A stretch of 15,601 bases of DNA from Onstottus_B sp035558335. Lineage in GTDB: Bacteria > Acidobacteriota > Blastocatellia > UBA7656. The notes beneath the pieces were generated by a model. It did not search any database and was not told where the DNA came from. It saw only the letters and a list, made by a program, of their open reading frames with translations. The position numbers were made by a program, and so were the translations under genes. Positions 7,062 through 13,721 of the stretch are shown here, in pieces. Location: the NCBI GenBank assembly GCA_035558335.1, contig DATMCM010000425.1:1-15601 (forward strand), in the 5' to 3' direction. Position 1 is the stretch's first letter. Every line of letters begins with the position of its first letter.

Positions 7062-7201
7062 CTACTGACTACGAACTACTGACTGCGGACTACTGACTAC
7101 GGACTGCGGACTACTGACTACGGACTACTGACTGCGGACTACTGACTACGGACTACTGACTACGGACTACTGACTACGGACTACTGACTACGGACTACTG
7201 A
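7062..7201 (+). repeat. Heptamer tandem array, 20 units, ending just before hslO
   Basis: Twenty contiguous 7-base units, 140 bases without a break. Ten are CTACTGA and ten are CTACGGA-type (CTACGGA, with three CTGCGGA and one CTACGAA). The two types alternate strictly, so the higher unit is 14 bases, except at 7097-7110 where two CTACGGA-type units are adjacent. Units from 7139 onward are perfect; the variants are all in the 5' part. One decayed unit (CTCCTAA, 7202-7208) follows, three bases before the hslO ATG. Seven is not a multiple of three and TGA or TAG recurs, so the array is closed to translation on both strands. Confidence 0.95.
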
Positions 7202-7211
7202 CTCCTAACCA

Positions 7212-8153
7212 ATGCCTGACCAACTAATTTACGCGACAGGAGCCGGCAACCAACTTCGCTGCGTAGCTGCGGTGACGACCAACCTCGTCGCCGAAGCCTG
7301 TCGCCGGCATCGCACGTTCCCAACTTCATCCGTCGCGCTTGGCAGGACGCTCACTGGCGGATTGCTCCTCGGAAGCGGACTGAAAGACCTGGAAAAGATA
7401 ACGGTACATTTTCACTGTGACGGTCCGATAGGCAATATCATCGCCCAGGCGGACCCTCGCGGAAACGTGCGCGGCTATGTCAGCAATCCCGAAGCCGACA
7501 CCACGGCGATGAACGCGCACGGCAAATTTGATGTTCGTGCGGTTGTCGGAGGCGGCACTCTTTACGTCACGCGCGACGCAGGCTTTGAGATCGGTTTGTT
7601 CAAGGAACCTTATCGCGGCTCGGTCCCGATAGTCTCAGGCGAGATCGGCGAGGACCTCGCCTATTACCTGGCGAAGTCCGAGCAGATTAACTCAGCGGTG
7701 GGAATCGGCGTGCTGATGACGGTGGATCCATCGAGCGATGGCGGCGATCACCAACCGGAGTTCTCTCTAGACCGGCTTCGAGTGTCAGCCGTGGGTGGGT
7801 TTATGGTTCAAATGCTGCCTGGCGCTGAGGAAAGCCTGATCGCTCAGATCGAACACAACATCAAGCGTGCCCCGCATACAACTGAGATGATTCGCGCTGG
7901 ACTGACGCCTTTGCAAATACTGGAAACAGTCGTGGGCAAGACAGGTTTGACAGTGCTTGAAGAAAGAGAACCGCGCTTTCTTTGTCAGTGTTCGCGCGAA
8001 AGGGCGTTGCTTATCGTGTCGGCGCTTGGACGCGATGAAGTTGAAGACATGCTTGAGAAGGATAAGGGAGCTGAACTGACCTGCCACTTTTGCAACGAGT
8101 CCTATCGACTCACCGCCGCCGACTTGAATGAAATCCTTGCGGAGAAGGACTGA
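7212..8153 (+). CDS. hslO: Hsp33 redox-regulated chaperone
   Basis: The protein has 313 residues, slightly longer than the usual ~290. Hsp33 is a cytoplasmic holdase, activated when oxidation releases zinc from four C-terminal cysteines. All four are present: Cys258 and Cys260 in FLCQCSRER (CxC) and Cys291 and Cys294 in TCHFCNESY (CxxC). The N-terminal chaperone core shows FPTSSVALGRTLTGGLLLG (36-54), DGPIGNIIAQADPRGNVRGYV (70-90) and GEIGEDLAYYLAKSEQ (143-158). The ATG follows the heptamer array by ten bases, and no Shine-Dalgarno sequence or ordinary promoter can be recognised in front of it. Transcription must start inside or upstream of the repeat island, or come from mogA. The stop is five bases from the stop of a convergent gene. 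Confidence 0.96.
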   Translation: MPDQLIYATGAGNQLRCVAAVTTNLVAEACRRHRTFPTSSVALGRTLTGGLLLGSGLKDLEKITVHFHCDGPIGNIIAQADPRGNVRGYVSNPEADTTAMNAHGKFDVRAVVGGGTLYVTRDAGFEIGLFKEPYRGSVPIVSGEIGEDLAYYLAKSEQINSAVGIGVLMTVDPSSDGGDHQPEFSLDRLRVSAVGGFMVQMLPGAEESLIAQIEHNIKRAPHTTEMIRAGLTPLQILETVVGKTGLTVLEEREPRFLCQCSRERALLIVSALGRDEVEDMLEKDKGAELTCHFCNESYRLTAADLNEILAEKD

Positions 8154-8158
8154 GGACT

Positions 8159-8872
8159 CTATCGCATCGCTCTTAGAAGCTGACCGATCCGACGCTGAAG
8201 GTTCCGATATATCAAGTCGATGGGTTGCGTCGCGTCGACAACTTCGAAGCCGTACTCACCAACCATCGAGTCGAAGACGCCCAGCATTCTGGTCTGGTAT
8301 TCAACAAAGCTATCGAACAAGTCGGGCCCCAGATGCATGTCCATCCCGGACTCCCAGTAATCGAACCCCAGAGGGCTTCTCAGAACGCGAGGGATTATGT
8401 CTCTTACGTCGCCGCGTAGATAGAACACCGCGTCGGGTTTTAGCGCCAATTCGTAAAACGACTTGACCCAGGCCGCGTCGAGCCCGCGCACGATGGCTCG
8501 CGCAATCAGCGAGTAGATGTAACGATCGGTCAGGACGATAAACCCGGCCCGTAAAGCGGGGATCATCTCGTTTTCCAGGCGATCGGCGAAGTCAGTCGCG
8601 TAGAAGAGTGTGAGCGAGATCGGACCGAGCGTGATCCCTGCCTTCGCCTGCTTGATTCCTTTTCCCGCAAGCGCCGATCGCGTCATTCCAGTGTCGAGCA
8701 CTGCGTGACCGTTCGACTCGAGCCACGGCTTGAGCATGGCGACCTGGGTCGAGCGCCCGATACCGTCGGACCCTTCGATCACGATCAACCGGCCGTGCAA
8801 CTCGCCGAGGTCGACGCCCGGCAGTCCCTCGCCATAGAACTCGAACCGGTGAGTGTCTATTCGATCCGCCAC
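8159..8872 (-). CDS. Thymidylate-kinase-like P-loop protein with Arg in place of the Walker A Lys
   Basis: The protein has 237 residues from a GTG at 8872, preceded by GGAG six bases upstream; this gives an 11-base gap from the upstream gene. A far longer in-frame start exists upstream, but it would lie across the neighbouring kinase gene. The domain resembles dTMP kinase: LIVIEGSDGIGRSTQ (29-43), ATDFADRLENE (92-102) and TDRYIYS (115-121). The Walker A motif reads GSDGIGRST, with Arg40 where GxxxxGK(S/T) needs Lys. It shares the downstream block WESGMD, DLFDSFVEYQ and VVDAT with its upstream partner, so the two arose by duplication. It has a ~28-residue N-terminal extension that the partner lacks. 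It may be a regulatory or non-catalytic partner, or bind nucleotide through Arg. It is convergent with hslO. Confidence 0.85.
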   Translation of the reverse strand: MADRIDTHRFEFYGEGLPGVDLGELHGRLIVIEGSDGIGRSTQVAMLKPWLESNGHAVLDTGMTRSALAGKGIKQAKAGITLGPISLTLFYATDFADRLENEMIPALRAGFIVLTDRYIYSLIARAIVRGLDAAWVKSFYELALKPDAVFYLRGDVRDIIPRVLRSPLGFDYWESGMDMHLGPDLFDSFVEYQTRMLGVFDSMVGEYGFEVVDATQPIDLIYRNLQRRIGQLLRAMR

Positions 8873-8883
8873 GCTGGTCTCCG

Positions 8884-9576
8884 TCAGAACTCGATCATTG
8901 GAAGTGGATGCTTGGGTACGTCTCGAAGTTCGCGTTCGACTATCCCGCGCACTTCGTTTTGCTGTTCTTCGATTGACCGGGTTGCATCGATGACGGTCAA
9001 GTCGAACTCGTCGATCATCTCTTCGTAGCGATTCAGAATCATGCCCTGGAACTGTTTGAAGCTCTCTTCGATGTCGTCGCTCAGTCCAAGATCCATGCCT
9101 GCTTCGTAGTGTTTCAAGCCCGCTCGACCGCCGAGTATTCGCTTGAGTGAAACTTCGAGCGGAACGCGAAAGTAGAACGCGATCGTCGGCTTCACCGCGA
9201 ACCTGTAAAGCTGCCGCACCCAATGAGGATTTACTCCTCTCGCGGTGTCGCGCCCGAATGCGGTGTAAATGTACCGGTCAGCCAGAACGATCGCTCCCGC
9301 CTTTAGCGGCGGGATTATGTGGCGCTCGATGCGATCCGCGAGGTCGGTCGCGTGAATCAGCGAGAACGTCGTCGGGGTGAGCATCTGCTTTTTCTTACCG
9401 CGCCGGCTGGTTTCTTTGACCAGCGGTGACGAGTTCCACTCGCTAAAGAAGACCATATAGCCTTCGCGCCTCAGCCATTGTTGAAGTAAGCTAAGCTGTG
9501 TGGATTTGCCGGAACCGTCGATGCCTTCGACGATGAACAACTTACCCGGAAACTGATGCTCTCCGAACATTGGCAT
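8884..9576 (-). CDS. Thymidylate kinase-like protein (dTMP kinase family), intact P-loop
   Basis: The protein has 230 residues from the ATG at 9576; a second ATG two codons later (9570) is equally possible. Walker A is intact: GIDGSGKST at 18-26 with Lys24. ATDLADRIER (76-85) and ADRYIYTAFG (99-108) match the DRx region of thymidylate/nucleoside monophosphate kinases. The canonical SS.AYQG segment after DR(Y/F) for thymidine binding is absent; RDTARG stands there. The substrate may therefore differ from dTMP, and this gene need not be the housekeeping tmk. The C-terminal half (YEAGMDLGLSDD, ESFKQFQ, VIDATRS) is shared with the downstream paralogue, eleven bases away, so a heteromeric pair is plausible. 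A promoter places the transcript start at or beside the ATG. Confidence 0.88.
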   Translation of the reverse strand: MPMFGEHQFPGKLFIVEGIDGSGKSTQLSLLQQWLRREGYMVFFSEWNSSPLVKETSRRGKKKQMLTPTTFSLIHATDLADRIERHIIPPLKAGAIVLADRYIYTAFGRDTARGVNPHWVRQLYRFAVKPTIAFYFRVPLEVSLKRILGGRAGLKHYEAGMDLGLSDDIEESFKQFQGMILNRYEEMIDEFDLTVIDATRSIEEQQNEVRGIVERELRDVPKHPLPMIEF

Positions 9577-9583
9577 AGGGTTA

Positions 9584-9612
9584 AGTATAGACAAATACCG
9601 AGGTTCGGCCAA
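9584..9612 (-). promoter_or_regulatory. Sigma70-like promoter for the kinase pair, probably leaderless transcript
   Basis: On the minus strand TTGGCC (9612-9607, 4/6 to TTGACA) is followed after 17 bases by TATACT (9589-9584, 5/6). Seven bases after the -10 comes the A of the ATG at 9576, so the predicted transcript has no leader. The element lies within the 42 bases separating the divergent genes. Confidence 0.55.
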
Positions 9613-9618
9613 CAAGTT

Positions 9619-10275
9619 ATGGTTCGATTAGCCGCCCTTATTTTAGTGCTTGTTACACCCGCTGGTCCCGCTACTCGCACAATTGACTGCCGATTAACGC
9701 CGGCGATCGGAACTGACGAGGACGAGAAACCCGACTACGCCCCGATAGTTGAGCGCAAACTCGACTTTTGGGATTTCACCTACAAGACGCCTGAAGACCG
9801 CCTTCTCAACTTTCGAGAATATGCCGCAGGTAAGCCGGTTGTCATCGTCGCGTACTTCGCCGGCTGGTGTCCGAACAGTAACCGGAACGGCCACGTGCTG
9901 GAACGGTTGTGGACGAAATACCGCGAGCGAGGTCTCGGTGTTATTGCAGTTGCCGAGTACTCAGACGCGGATGAACTACGCATTCACATCAACCGGATAG
10001 GAGCTGACTATCCTGTTGTTATCGAGACCAAAAAGCGGGGAAATCGGAAAGACTCGACACACTTCAAGTATCGCCGAGCCGTTGGCGACAAGCGCAAGTG
10101 GGGCACGCCGTTTTATGTGATCATCGATACGCAAGACATCGAAGTCACTGCCGGGAAGGCCCCGCTCGCACGGCGCGTCTTTACTGTTTCCGGTGAGATG
10201 ATTCAATCAGAAGCGGAGCGGTTCATTGAACAAAGGCTGACACGCAGGGAAGTGAGACGGCGCCCACTTCAATAA
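9619..10275 (+). CDS. Exported thioredoxin-fold (TlpA/peroxiredoxin-like) protein with CxxS motif
   Basis: The protein has 218 residues from the ATG at 9619, chosen because it starts the signal peptide directly (hydrophobic residues 4-13, likely cleavage near PAGPA at 14-18). An in-frame ATG at 9556 would place the signal internally and overlap the divergent gene. The mature part has VVIVAYFAGWCPNSN (74-88) and the cis-Pro loop GTPFYVIID (162-170), both thioredoxin-fold landmarks. The active site is C84-P-N-S87: the resolving cysteine is replaced by Ser, so ordinary dithiol chemistry is not expected. CxxS proteins can act as monothiol reductants or isomerases. The Cys at residue 24 is not in a lipobox. 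It stands alone, divergent from the kinases and convergent with the permease. The exact family is uncertain. Confidence 0.75.
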   Translation: MVRLAALILVLVTPAGPATRTIDCRLTPAIGTDEDEKPDYAPIVERKLDFWDFTYKTPEDRLLNFREYAAGKPVVIVAYFAGWCPNSNRNGHVLERLWTKYRERGLGVIAVAEYSDADELRIHINRIGADYPVVIETKKRGNRKDSTHFKYRRAVGDKRKWGTPFYVIIDTQDIEVTAGKAPLARRVFTVSGEMIQSEAERFIEQRLTRREVRRRPLQ

Positions 10276-10313
10276 TTAATCACTAACGAAATGTCATAAG
10301 GGAAGTCGGCATC

Positions 10314-11495
10314 TCAATCGTGTGAGATCGAAGCGCCGGTTGTGGAGAGATCGGGCTCGGACTGACTTGGTACGCCGACCGCCCGAAGATTCTCCAAGCC
10401 GCGATGGGCGAGGTAATGGTTGTAAATGACGATCGTCATCCCGACAACCGGGATCGCTAGAAAGATACCGATCAGCCCCGCAACCTCGTAACCGGCAAGA
10501 ATCGCGACGATGACGATCAGCGGGTGCATATGTATTCCGCGCCCGACTATTCGGGGATAGATCACATAGTCTTGCGCAATGCGAAGCACGACCAAGAACA
10601 ACGCGACGATCAACGCGCTCTTGAAGGATACCGTCATCGCGAGCGAGATAGCTATGCAAGCGGCAATCAAAGGGCCGATCAGCGGGATGAATTCCAGCAG
10701 GCCTGCGACCGTTCCTACGACTCCGGCGTAAGGCGCGCCTATGATTCCGAGGCCAATGGTCACGAGCACGCCGATCTCTGCACAAGCTATGACCTGCGCG
10801 CGAGTATAAGCAGCCATCGTCCGGCTGACGTCGCGTAAGAGCCAGTGGATTCGTCTTCGCAGCCTCTCGCTGGAAACCAGCTTCACGACTGCTTGCTCGA
10901 ATGATTCGGCATCGCGGAGCATGAAGAACGACAGCACCGGTACCAGTATGAGCCAGGGAAGATATCCCAGGTAACCAAGCAACACCGGGATAAAAGTCTC
11001 GAGGCGCAACCCCAGAGCGCTCACAGAGTCTTTCGTTCGATCCGCCACGTAGTCGCGCCATTGCTGCGGGAGCTTGAGATGGCGCATCCAGCTATTCGCG
11101 CCGTTGACGACGTTGTTCACGGCATCCGAGCCCGATTTTATGTAACCCGGCATGCTCCGTGTCAGATCGGTGACTTGCTCGTACAACTGTCCCCCGAGCC
11201 ATCGGACAAGGACAAAGAGCGACACGCCTATGATCAGGTAGACGAGAGCTATAGCGACGCTGCGCGGCAGCTTGATCTCACGCCGACCAAGATAGAGAGG
11301 TTGTTGGAACAGATGCACGACCGGCGCGATCAAATAGCAGAAGAAGACGGACAACACCAGCAACAGCAGCAGGGTTCTGACCTGGTAGAGCAGCCAGCCG
11401 GCTATCAGCAGACCTACTAACGCGAACAGAACTCGGACTATTACTACCGTCCAAACGCGGCTCAGCTCAGACTTTTCTCGCGACTTCTTTTTCAA
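10314..11495 (-). CDS. AI-2E family (PerM/UPF0118) transporter
   Basis: The protein has 393 residues from a TTG at 11495 with AGAGG seven bases upstream. A GTG at 11510 is the alternative; the ATG at 11576 would run across the promoter. Two hydrophobic helices sit near the N-terminus (about 16-37 and 42-58), followed by a polar extracytoplasmic-type region and then clustered hydrophobic segments. PRIVGRGIHMHPLIVI followed by LIGIFLAIPVVG is the C-terminal family signature, and EFIPLIGPLIAA is another conserved segment. Members include TqsA, linked to autoinducer-2 export, and Na+/H+ antiporters or small-solute permeases; the substrate cannot be predicted. It is monocistronic and convergent with the thioredoxin-fold gene (38-base gap). 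Confidence 0.92.
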   Translation of the reverse strand: MKKKSREKSELSRVWTVVIVRVLFALVGLLIAGWLLYQVRTLLLLLVLSVFFCYLIAPVVHLFQQPLYLGRREIKLPRSVAIALVYLIIGVSLFVLVRWLGGQLYEQVTDLTRSMPGYIKSGSDAVNNVVNGANSWMRHLKLPQQWRDYVADRTKDSVSALGLRLETFIPVLLGYLGYLPWLILVPVLSFFMLRDAESFEQAVVKLVSSERLRRRIHWLLRDVSRTMAAYTRAQVIACAEIGVLVTIGLGIIGAPYAGVVGTVAGLLEFIPLIGPLIAACIAISLAMTVSFKSALIVALFLVVLRIAQDYVIYPRIVGRGIHMHPLIVIVAILAGYEVAGLIGIFLAIPVVGMTIVIYNHYLAHRGLENLRAVGVPSQSEPDLSTTGASISHD

Positions 11496-11536
11496 CCCAT
11501 CGCCTCTCACAACGGGGCTTGCCAATTGATACGGGC

Positions 11537-11545
11537 AGTATAACA
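11537..11545 (-). promoter_or_regulatory. Extended -10 promoter of the AI-2E permease gene
   Basis: On the minus strand TGTTATACT (11545-11537) matches the extended -10 form TGnTATAAT in all but one base. No good -35 is seen. The predicted transcript start near 11530 gives a leader of about 35 bases to the TTG at 11495. Confidence 0.5.
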
Positions 11546-11604
11546 CATCAAATCGGGGCCCATTTTGAGCCCACATCTACGGATTGCGGTAACGCGGATT
11601 ATCC

Positions 11605-11645
11605 CTTTCAAAAGGAAAAGGCTCGAACCTGAGGCCCGAGCCTTT
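11605..11645 (-). terminator. Intrinsic terminator of the first S41 protease gene (minus strand)
   Basis: AAAGGCTCG (11617-11625) and CGAGCCTTT (11637-11645) form a nine-base-pair stem with an eleven-base loop. Read on the minus strand, the stem is followed by a T-rich run (TTCCTTTTG). It lies 52 bases past the stop of the S41 gene at 11698. On the plus strand the hairpin is also followed by T-rich sequence, but no plus-strand gene ends here. Confidence 0.75.
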
Positions 11646-11697
11646 GCTTCATTTTTGCGACCGGAAGCTACAAGCGGCCTCCGGGTTTGACTTCAAG

Positions 11698-13353
11698 TTA
11701 GTTGCGTCGGTTGTCGGAGCCGCGAGACGAGGCTCGCATCTTGCGGATATCATCAACCAGAGCCTTCGCGTTTGGAATCTCCGCAATTGCGCGCTGCAAC
11801 TGCACGTCCCCCGGCGCCAGCGCTCCACGAGCCACTTCCTGGCCATAAGCGGCAGTCACCACCTCGAAGCGAATTTGCCGTTTGAGCCATTCCGCGTCTT
11901 TGTCTACTCGTGCTTCGTCCGCCTTCAGTTCTTTGTGATCTCGCAGATAGGTCTTGAACGCCGCAATCGCTTTGTCGTTTATCTGATACTCGCTCGCGGA
12001 CAGACGATGGCCATGCTGCGCCGCGTGATCGATTCTGAATTCCGAAAGTCCTGACACTTGGCCCGCGACCAGAGTTCTAACGAACTGGAAGATTGCCTCG
12101 GTCCATACCCGCTGAAGTTCGAACTCGGCAGCAGGAATCTTCAGCGCGACATCCGGCGCGATCCCCCCGCCGCCGTAAACTGTGCGACCCGTGTCGGTGC
12201 GTTTCTCTTCGGTATGCTGGTCGCCTCCCTTGTCGCCGCGACGGAGGTAATAGTCATAGAACGAGCGCCCGCTGTAATCCCGCTGGATCAGCCGCCCGCT
12301 GGGAGTGTAAAAGTGCCCCGTCGTCAGAGTCAGACCGGAGCCGTCTCTCAACGGGAACACGCTTTGGACTAATCCCTTGCCGAAGCTGTTCTCGCCTACG
12401 ATTCGCGCGCGGTCATGATCCTGAAGCGCGCCGGCAACGATCTCCGAAGCGGACGCGGATCCGCGATTGATCAGAACCACCAGCGGGTACTCTTCAGGGT
12501 TGTTGTTGAAGGCCATTTCGTCGCGGTTGGGAAACACCGAAGGCCTGCCGCGCATCGATACGATCTTCTGTCCGCGATAGAGGAAGATGTTCGAGATCTT
12601 CTTGGCTTGATCAACCAAACCGCCGCGGTTGTTGCGAAGATCCAGGATGAGCGAAGTCATTCCCTGACGCTGCAAGTCCTGCATCGCTTCTTTCATCTCG
12701 TCGCTGGTGGTGGTGTTGAAGCCGCGGTCGAGGTTGATGTAGCCGATCCCGTTGCCAAGCAGGTAATAATTGGTTATCGACGGCAGAGGCACGGCTTCCC
12801 TGGTAAACTTGAACTCAATCGGATCTTTGACGCCGGCTCGCTCGACCTGGACAGTAACGGGCGTGCCTTCTGGGCCGAGCAGCTTGTTGGAAACTTGCTG
12901 CGAGTTCCAGCCTTCAGTTGACTCGCCGTTGATTACCGTGATCTGGTCGCCGTAGCGGATGCCGCCTCGATGAGCGGGCGTGCCCGGGAACGGGGACATT
13001 ATGTAGACCTTGCCGTTTCGCTGCCCGATCGTAGAACCGATGCCCGAATAACGACTGCGCTGCTCATTCTGGAACGATTCCCACTCCTTCCGGTCAAAGT
13101 AGTTCGAGTGTGGGTCGAGCGTATGCAACATCCCGAGGATCGAGCCTTTGGTGAGTTTATCGTAGTCGATTTGACCAGCGTAGTGATCCTTCGCGACAAG
13201 CAGCGCGCCGGCGAAGTCTTCCGCGATCTTTTTTCGCGAGACTATCTCGTCGTCATCCTGACTCGAGAAGCGCTGCGCGGGATGCGCACCGGCGAACGTC
13301 ACCGGGATCATCAGAGCGGCTACAAGCAACCAGTATCGATTCCTCAGTCTCAT
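11698..13353 (-). CDS. S41 family carboxyl-terminal processing protease, copy 1
   Basis: The protein has 551 residues. A signal peptide (1-22, ending TFAGA) indicates export. The order is that of CtpA/Prc proteases: an N-terminal helical part (about 38-100), a PDZ domain (about 103-174, with GIRYGDQITVINGE), then the protease core. Motifs are NGIGYINL (201-208), LDLRNNRGGLVDQA (237-250) and GSASASEIVAGALQDHDRA (298-316), then GENSFGKGLVQ (320-330). Ser301 and Lys326 would be the Ser/Lys dyad, spaced 25 as in E. coli Prc Ser452/Lys477. Such enzymes trim C-termini of exported or outer-membrane proteins. It is a paralogue of the next gene with near equal length. GGGAG lies 13 bases upstream of the ATG, rather far. 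It has its own promoter and terminator. Confidence 0.95.
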   Translation of the reverse strand: MRLRNRYWLLVAALMIPVTFAGAHPAQRFSSQDDDEIVSRKKIAEDFAGALLVAKDHYAGQIDYDKLTKGSILGMLHTLDPHSNYFDRKEWESFQNEQRSRYSGIGSTIGQRNGKVYIMSPFPGTPAHRGGIRYGDQITVINGESTEGWNSQQVSNKLLGPEGTPVTVQVERAGVKDPIEFKFTREAVPLPSITNYYLLGNGIGYINLDRGFNTTTSDEMKEAMQDLQRQGMTSLILDLRNNRGGLVDQAKKISNIFLYRGQKIVSMRGRPSVFPNRDEMAFNNNPEEYPLVVLINRGSASASEIVAGALQDHDRARIVGENSFGKGLVQSVFPLRDGSGLTLTTGHFYTPSGRLIQRDYSGRSFYDYYLRRGDKGGDQHTEEKRTDTGRTVYGGGGIAPDVALKIPAAEFELQRVWTEAIFQFVRTLVAGQVSGLSEFRIDHAAQHGHRLSASEYQINDKAIAAFKTYLRDHKELKADEARVDKDAEWLKRQIRFEVVTAAYGQEVARGALAPGDVQLQRAIAEIPNAKALVDDIRKMRASSRGSDNRRN

Positions 13354-13648
13354 ATATTTGGTTCATCTCCCAACTGACTAGTGATGCAAGCGCTGATCAG
13401 GGGGCGGTTCGTCGCCGGCAGTCACAATATTGATCTTACCTGATAAAGATCATGCGGACAACTGGGTGGTGTGATATTCCTGATTGCTCCTTTTGCGCTT
13501 TGTTTTACCTGGTTCTGTAGCGCATCGACGCGCAAAAATAGCGCCCCACTGCAGTAAGAGACGACCCCTAACGGCGATTCAACTGACCAGCTCCCCGTCC
13601 GCCAGCCGGATTCGGCCGCCCTCCCGGTTCTGCCTGATCGAAGGTGCC
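13354..13648. other. Intergenic region between the two S41 genes; promoter and palindrome, no gene seen
   Basis: This is 295 bases with no convincing reading frame. On the minus strand it holds the proposed promoter of copy 1 (13433-13461) and a short palindrome over it. The stretch 13470-13620 shows no feature I can name. The terminator of copy 2 begins at its right edge. Confidence 0.6.
13433..13461 (-). promoter_or_regulatory. Putative sigma70 promoter of S41 copy 1 with overlapping palindrome
   Basis: On the minus strand TTGTCC (13461-13456) is followed after 17 bases by TAAGAT (13438-13433). The predicted leader is about 70 bases. GATCTT (13432-13437) and AAGATC (13446-13451) form an inverted repeat across the -10 and spacer, a possible operator. 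Both hexamers match consensus only 4/6, so this is tentative. Confidence 0.4.
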
Positions 13649-13685
13649 TAAAAAGGGACGGCCCGAGTCGGGAGGCTCGGGCCGT
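13649..13685 (-). terminator. Intrinsic terminator of S41 copy 2 (minus strand)
   Basis: ACGGCCCGAG (13658-13667) and CTCGGGCCGT (13676-13685) form a perfect ten-base-pair stem with an eight-base loop. On the minus strand it is followed by CCC and five T (13654-13650). It starts 36 bases past the stop of the gene at 13722. This is a classic Rho-independent terminator. Confidence 0.88.
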
Positions 13686-13721
13686 AGTCGGAATACTTAC
13701 GATTTTGTCGGTGCGAAAGCG

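Noticed and set aside
7062..7201. Could the repeat array be a CRISPR array?
   Set aside because: Units are 7 bases and contiguous, with no spacers; it is a minisatellite-like tandem repeat.
8873..9223. Long upstream extension of the second kinase frame to 9223 on the minus strand
   Set aside because: It lies across the intact upstream kinase gene in another frame and is Arg/Ser-rich as out-of-frame sequence usually is. The GTG at 8872 has a good ribosome site.
10294..11061. Open minus-strand frame of 255 codons inside the AI-2E gene
   Set aside because: Same strand, other frame; Arg/Pro/Ser-rich with no domain, while the overlapping frame has a clear membrane-protein signature.
11496..11576. 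ATG at 11576 as start of the AI-2E permease
   Set aside because: An extended -10 element lies within this stretch, and the TTG at 11495 has AGAGG at proper spacing.
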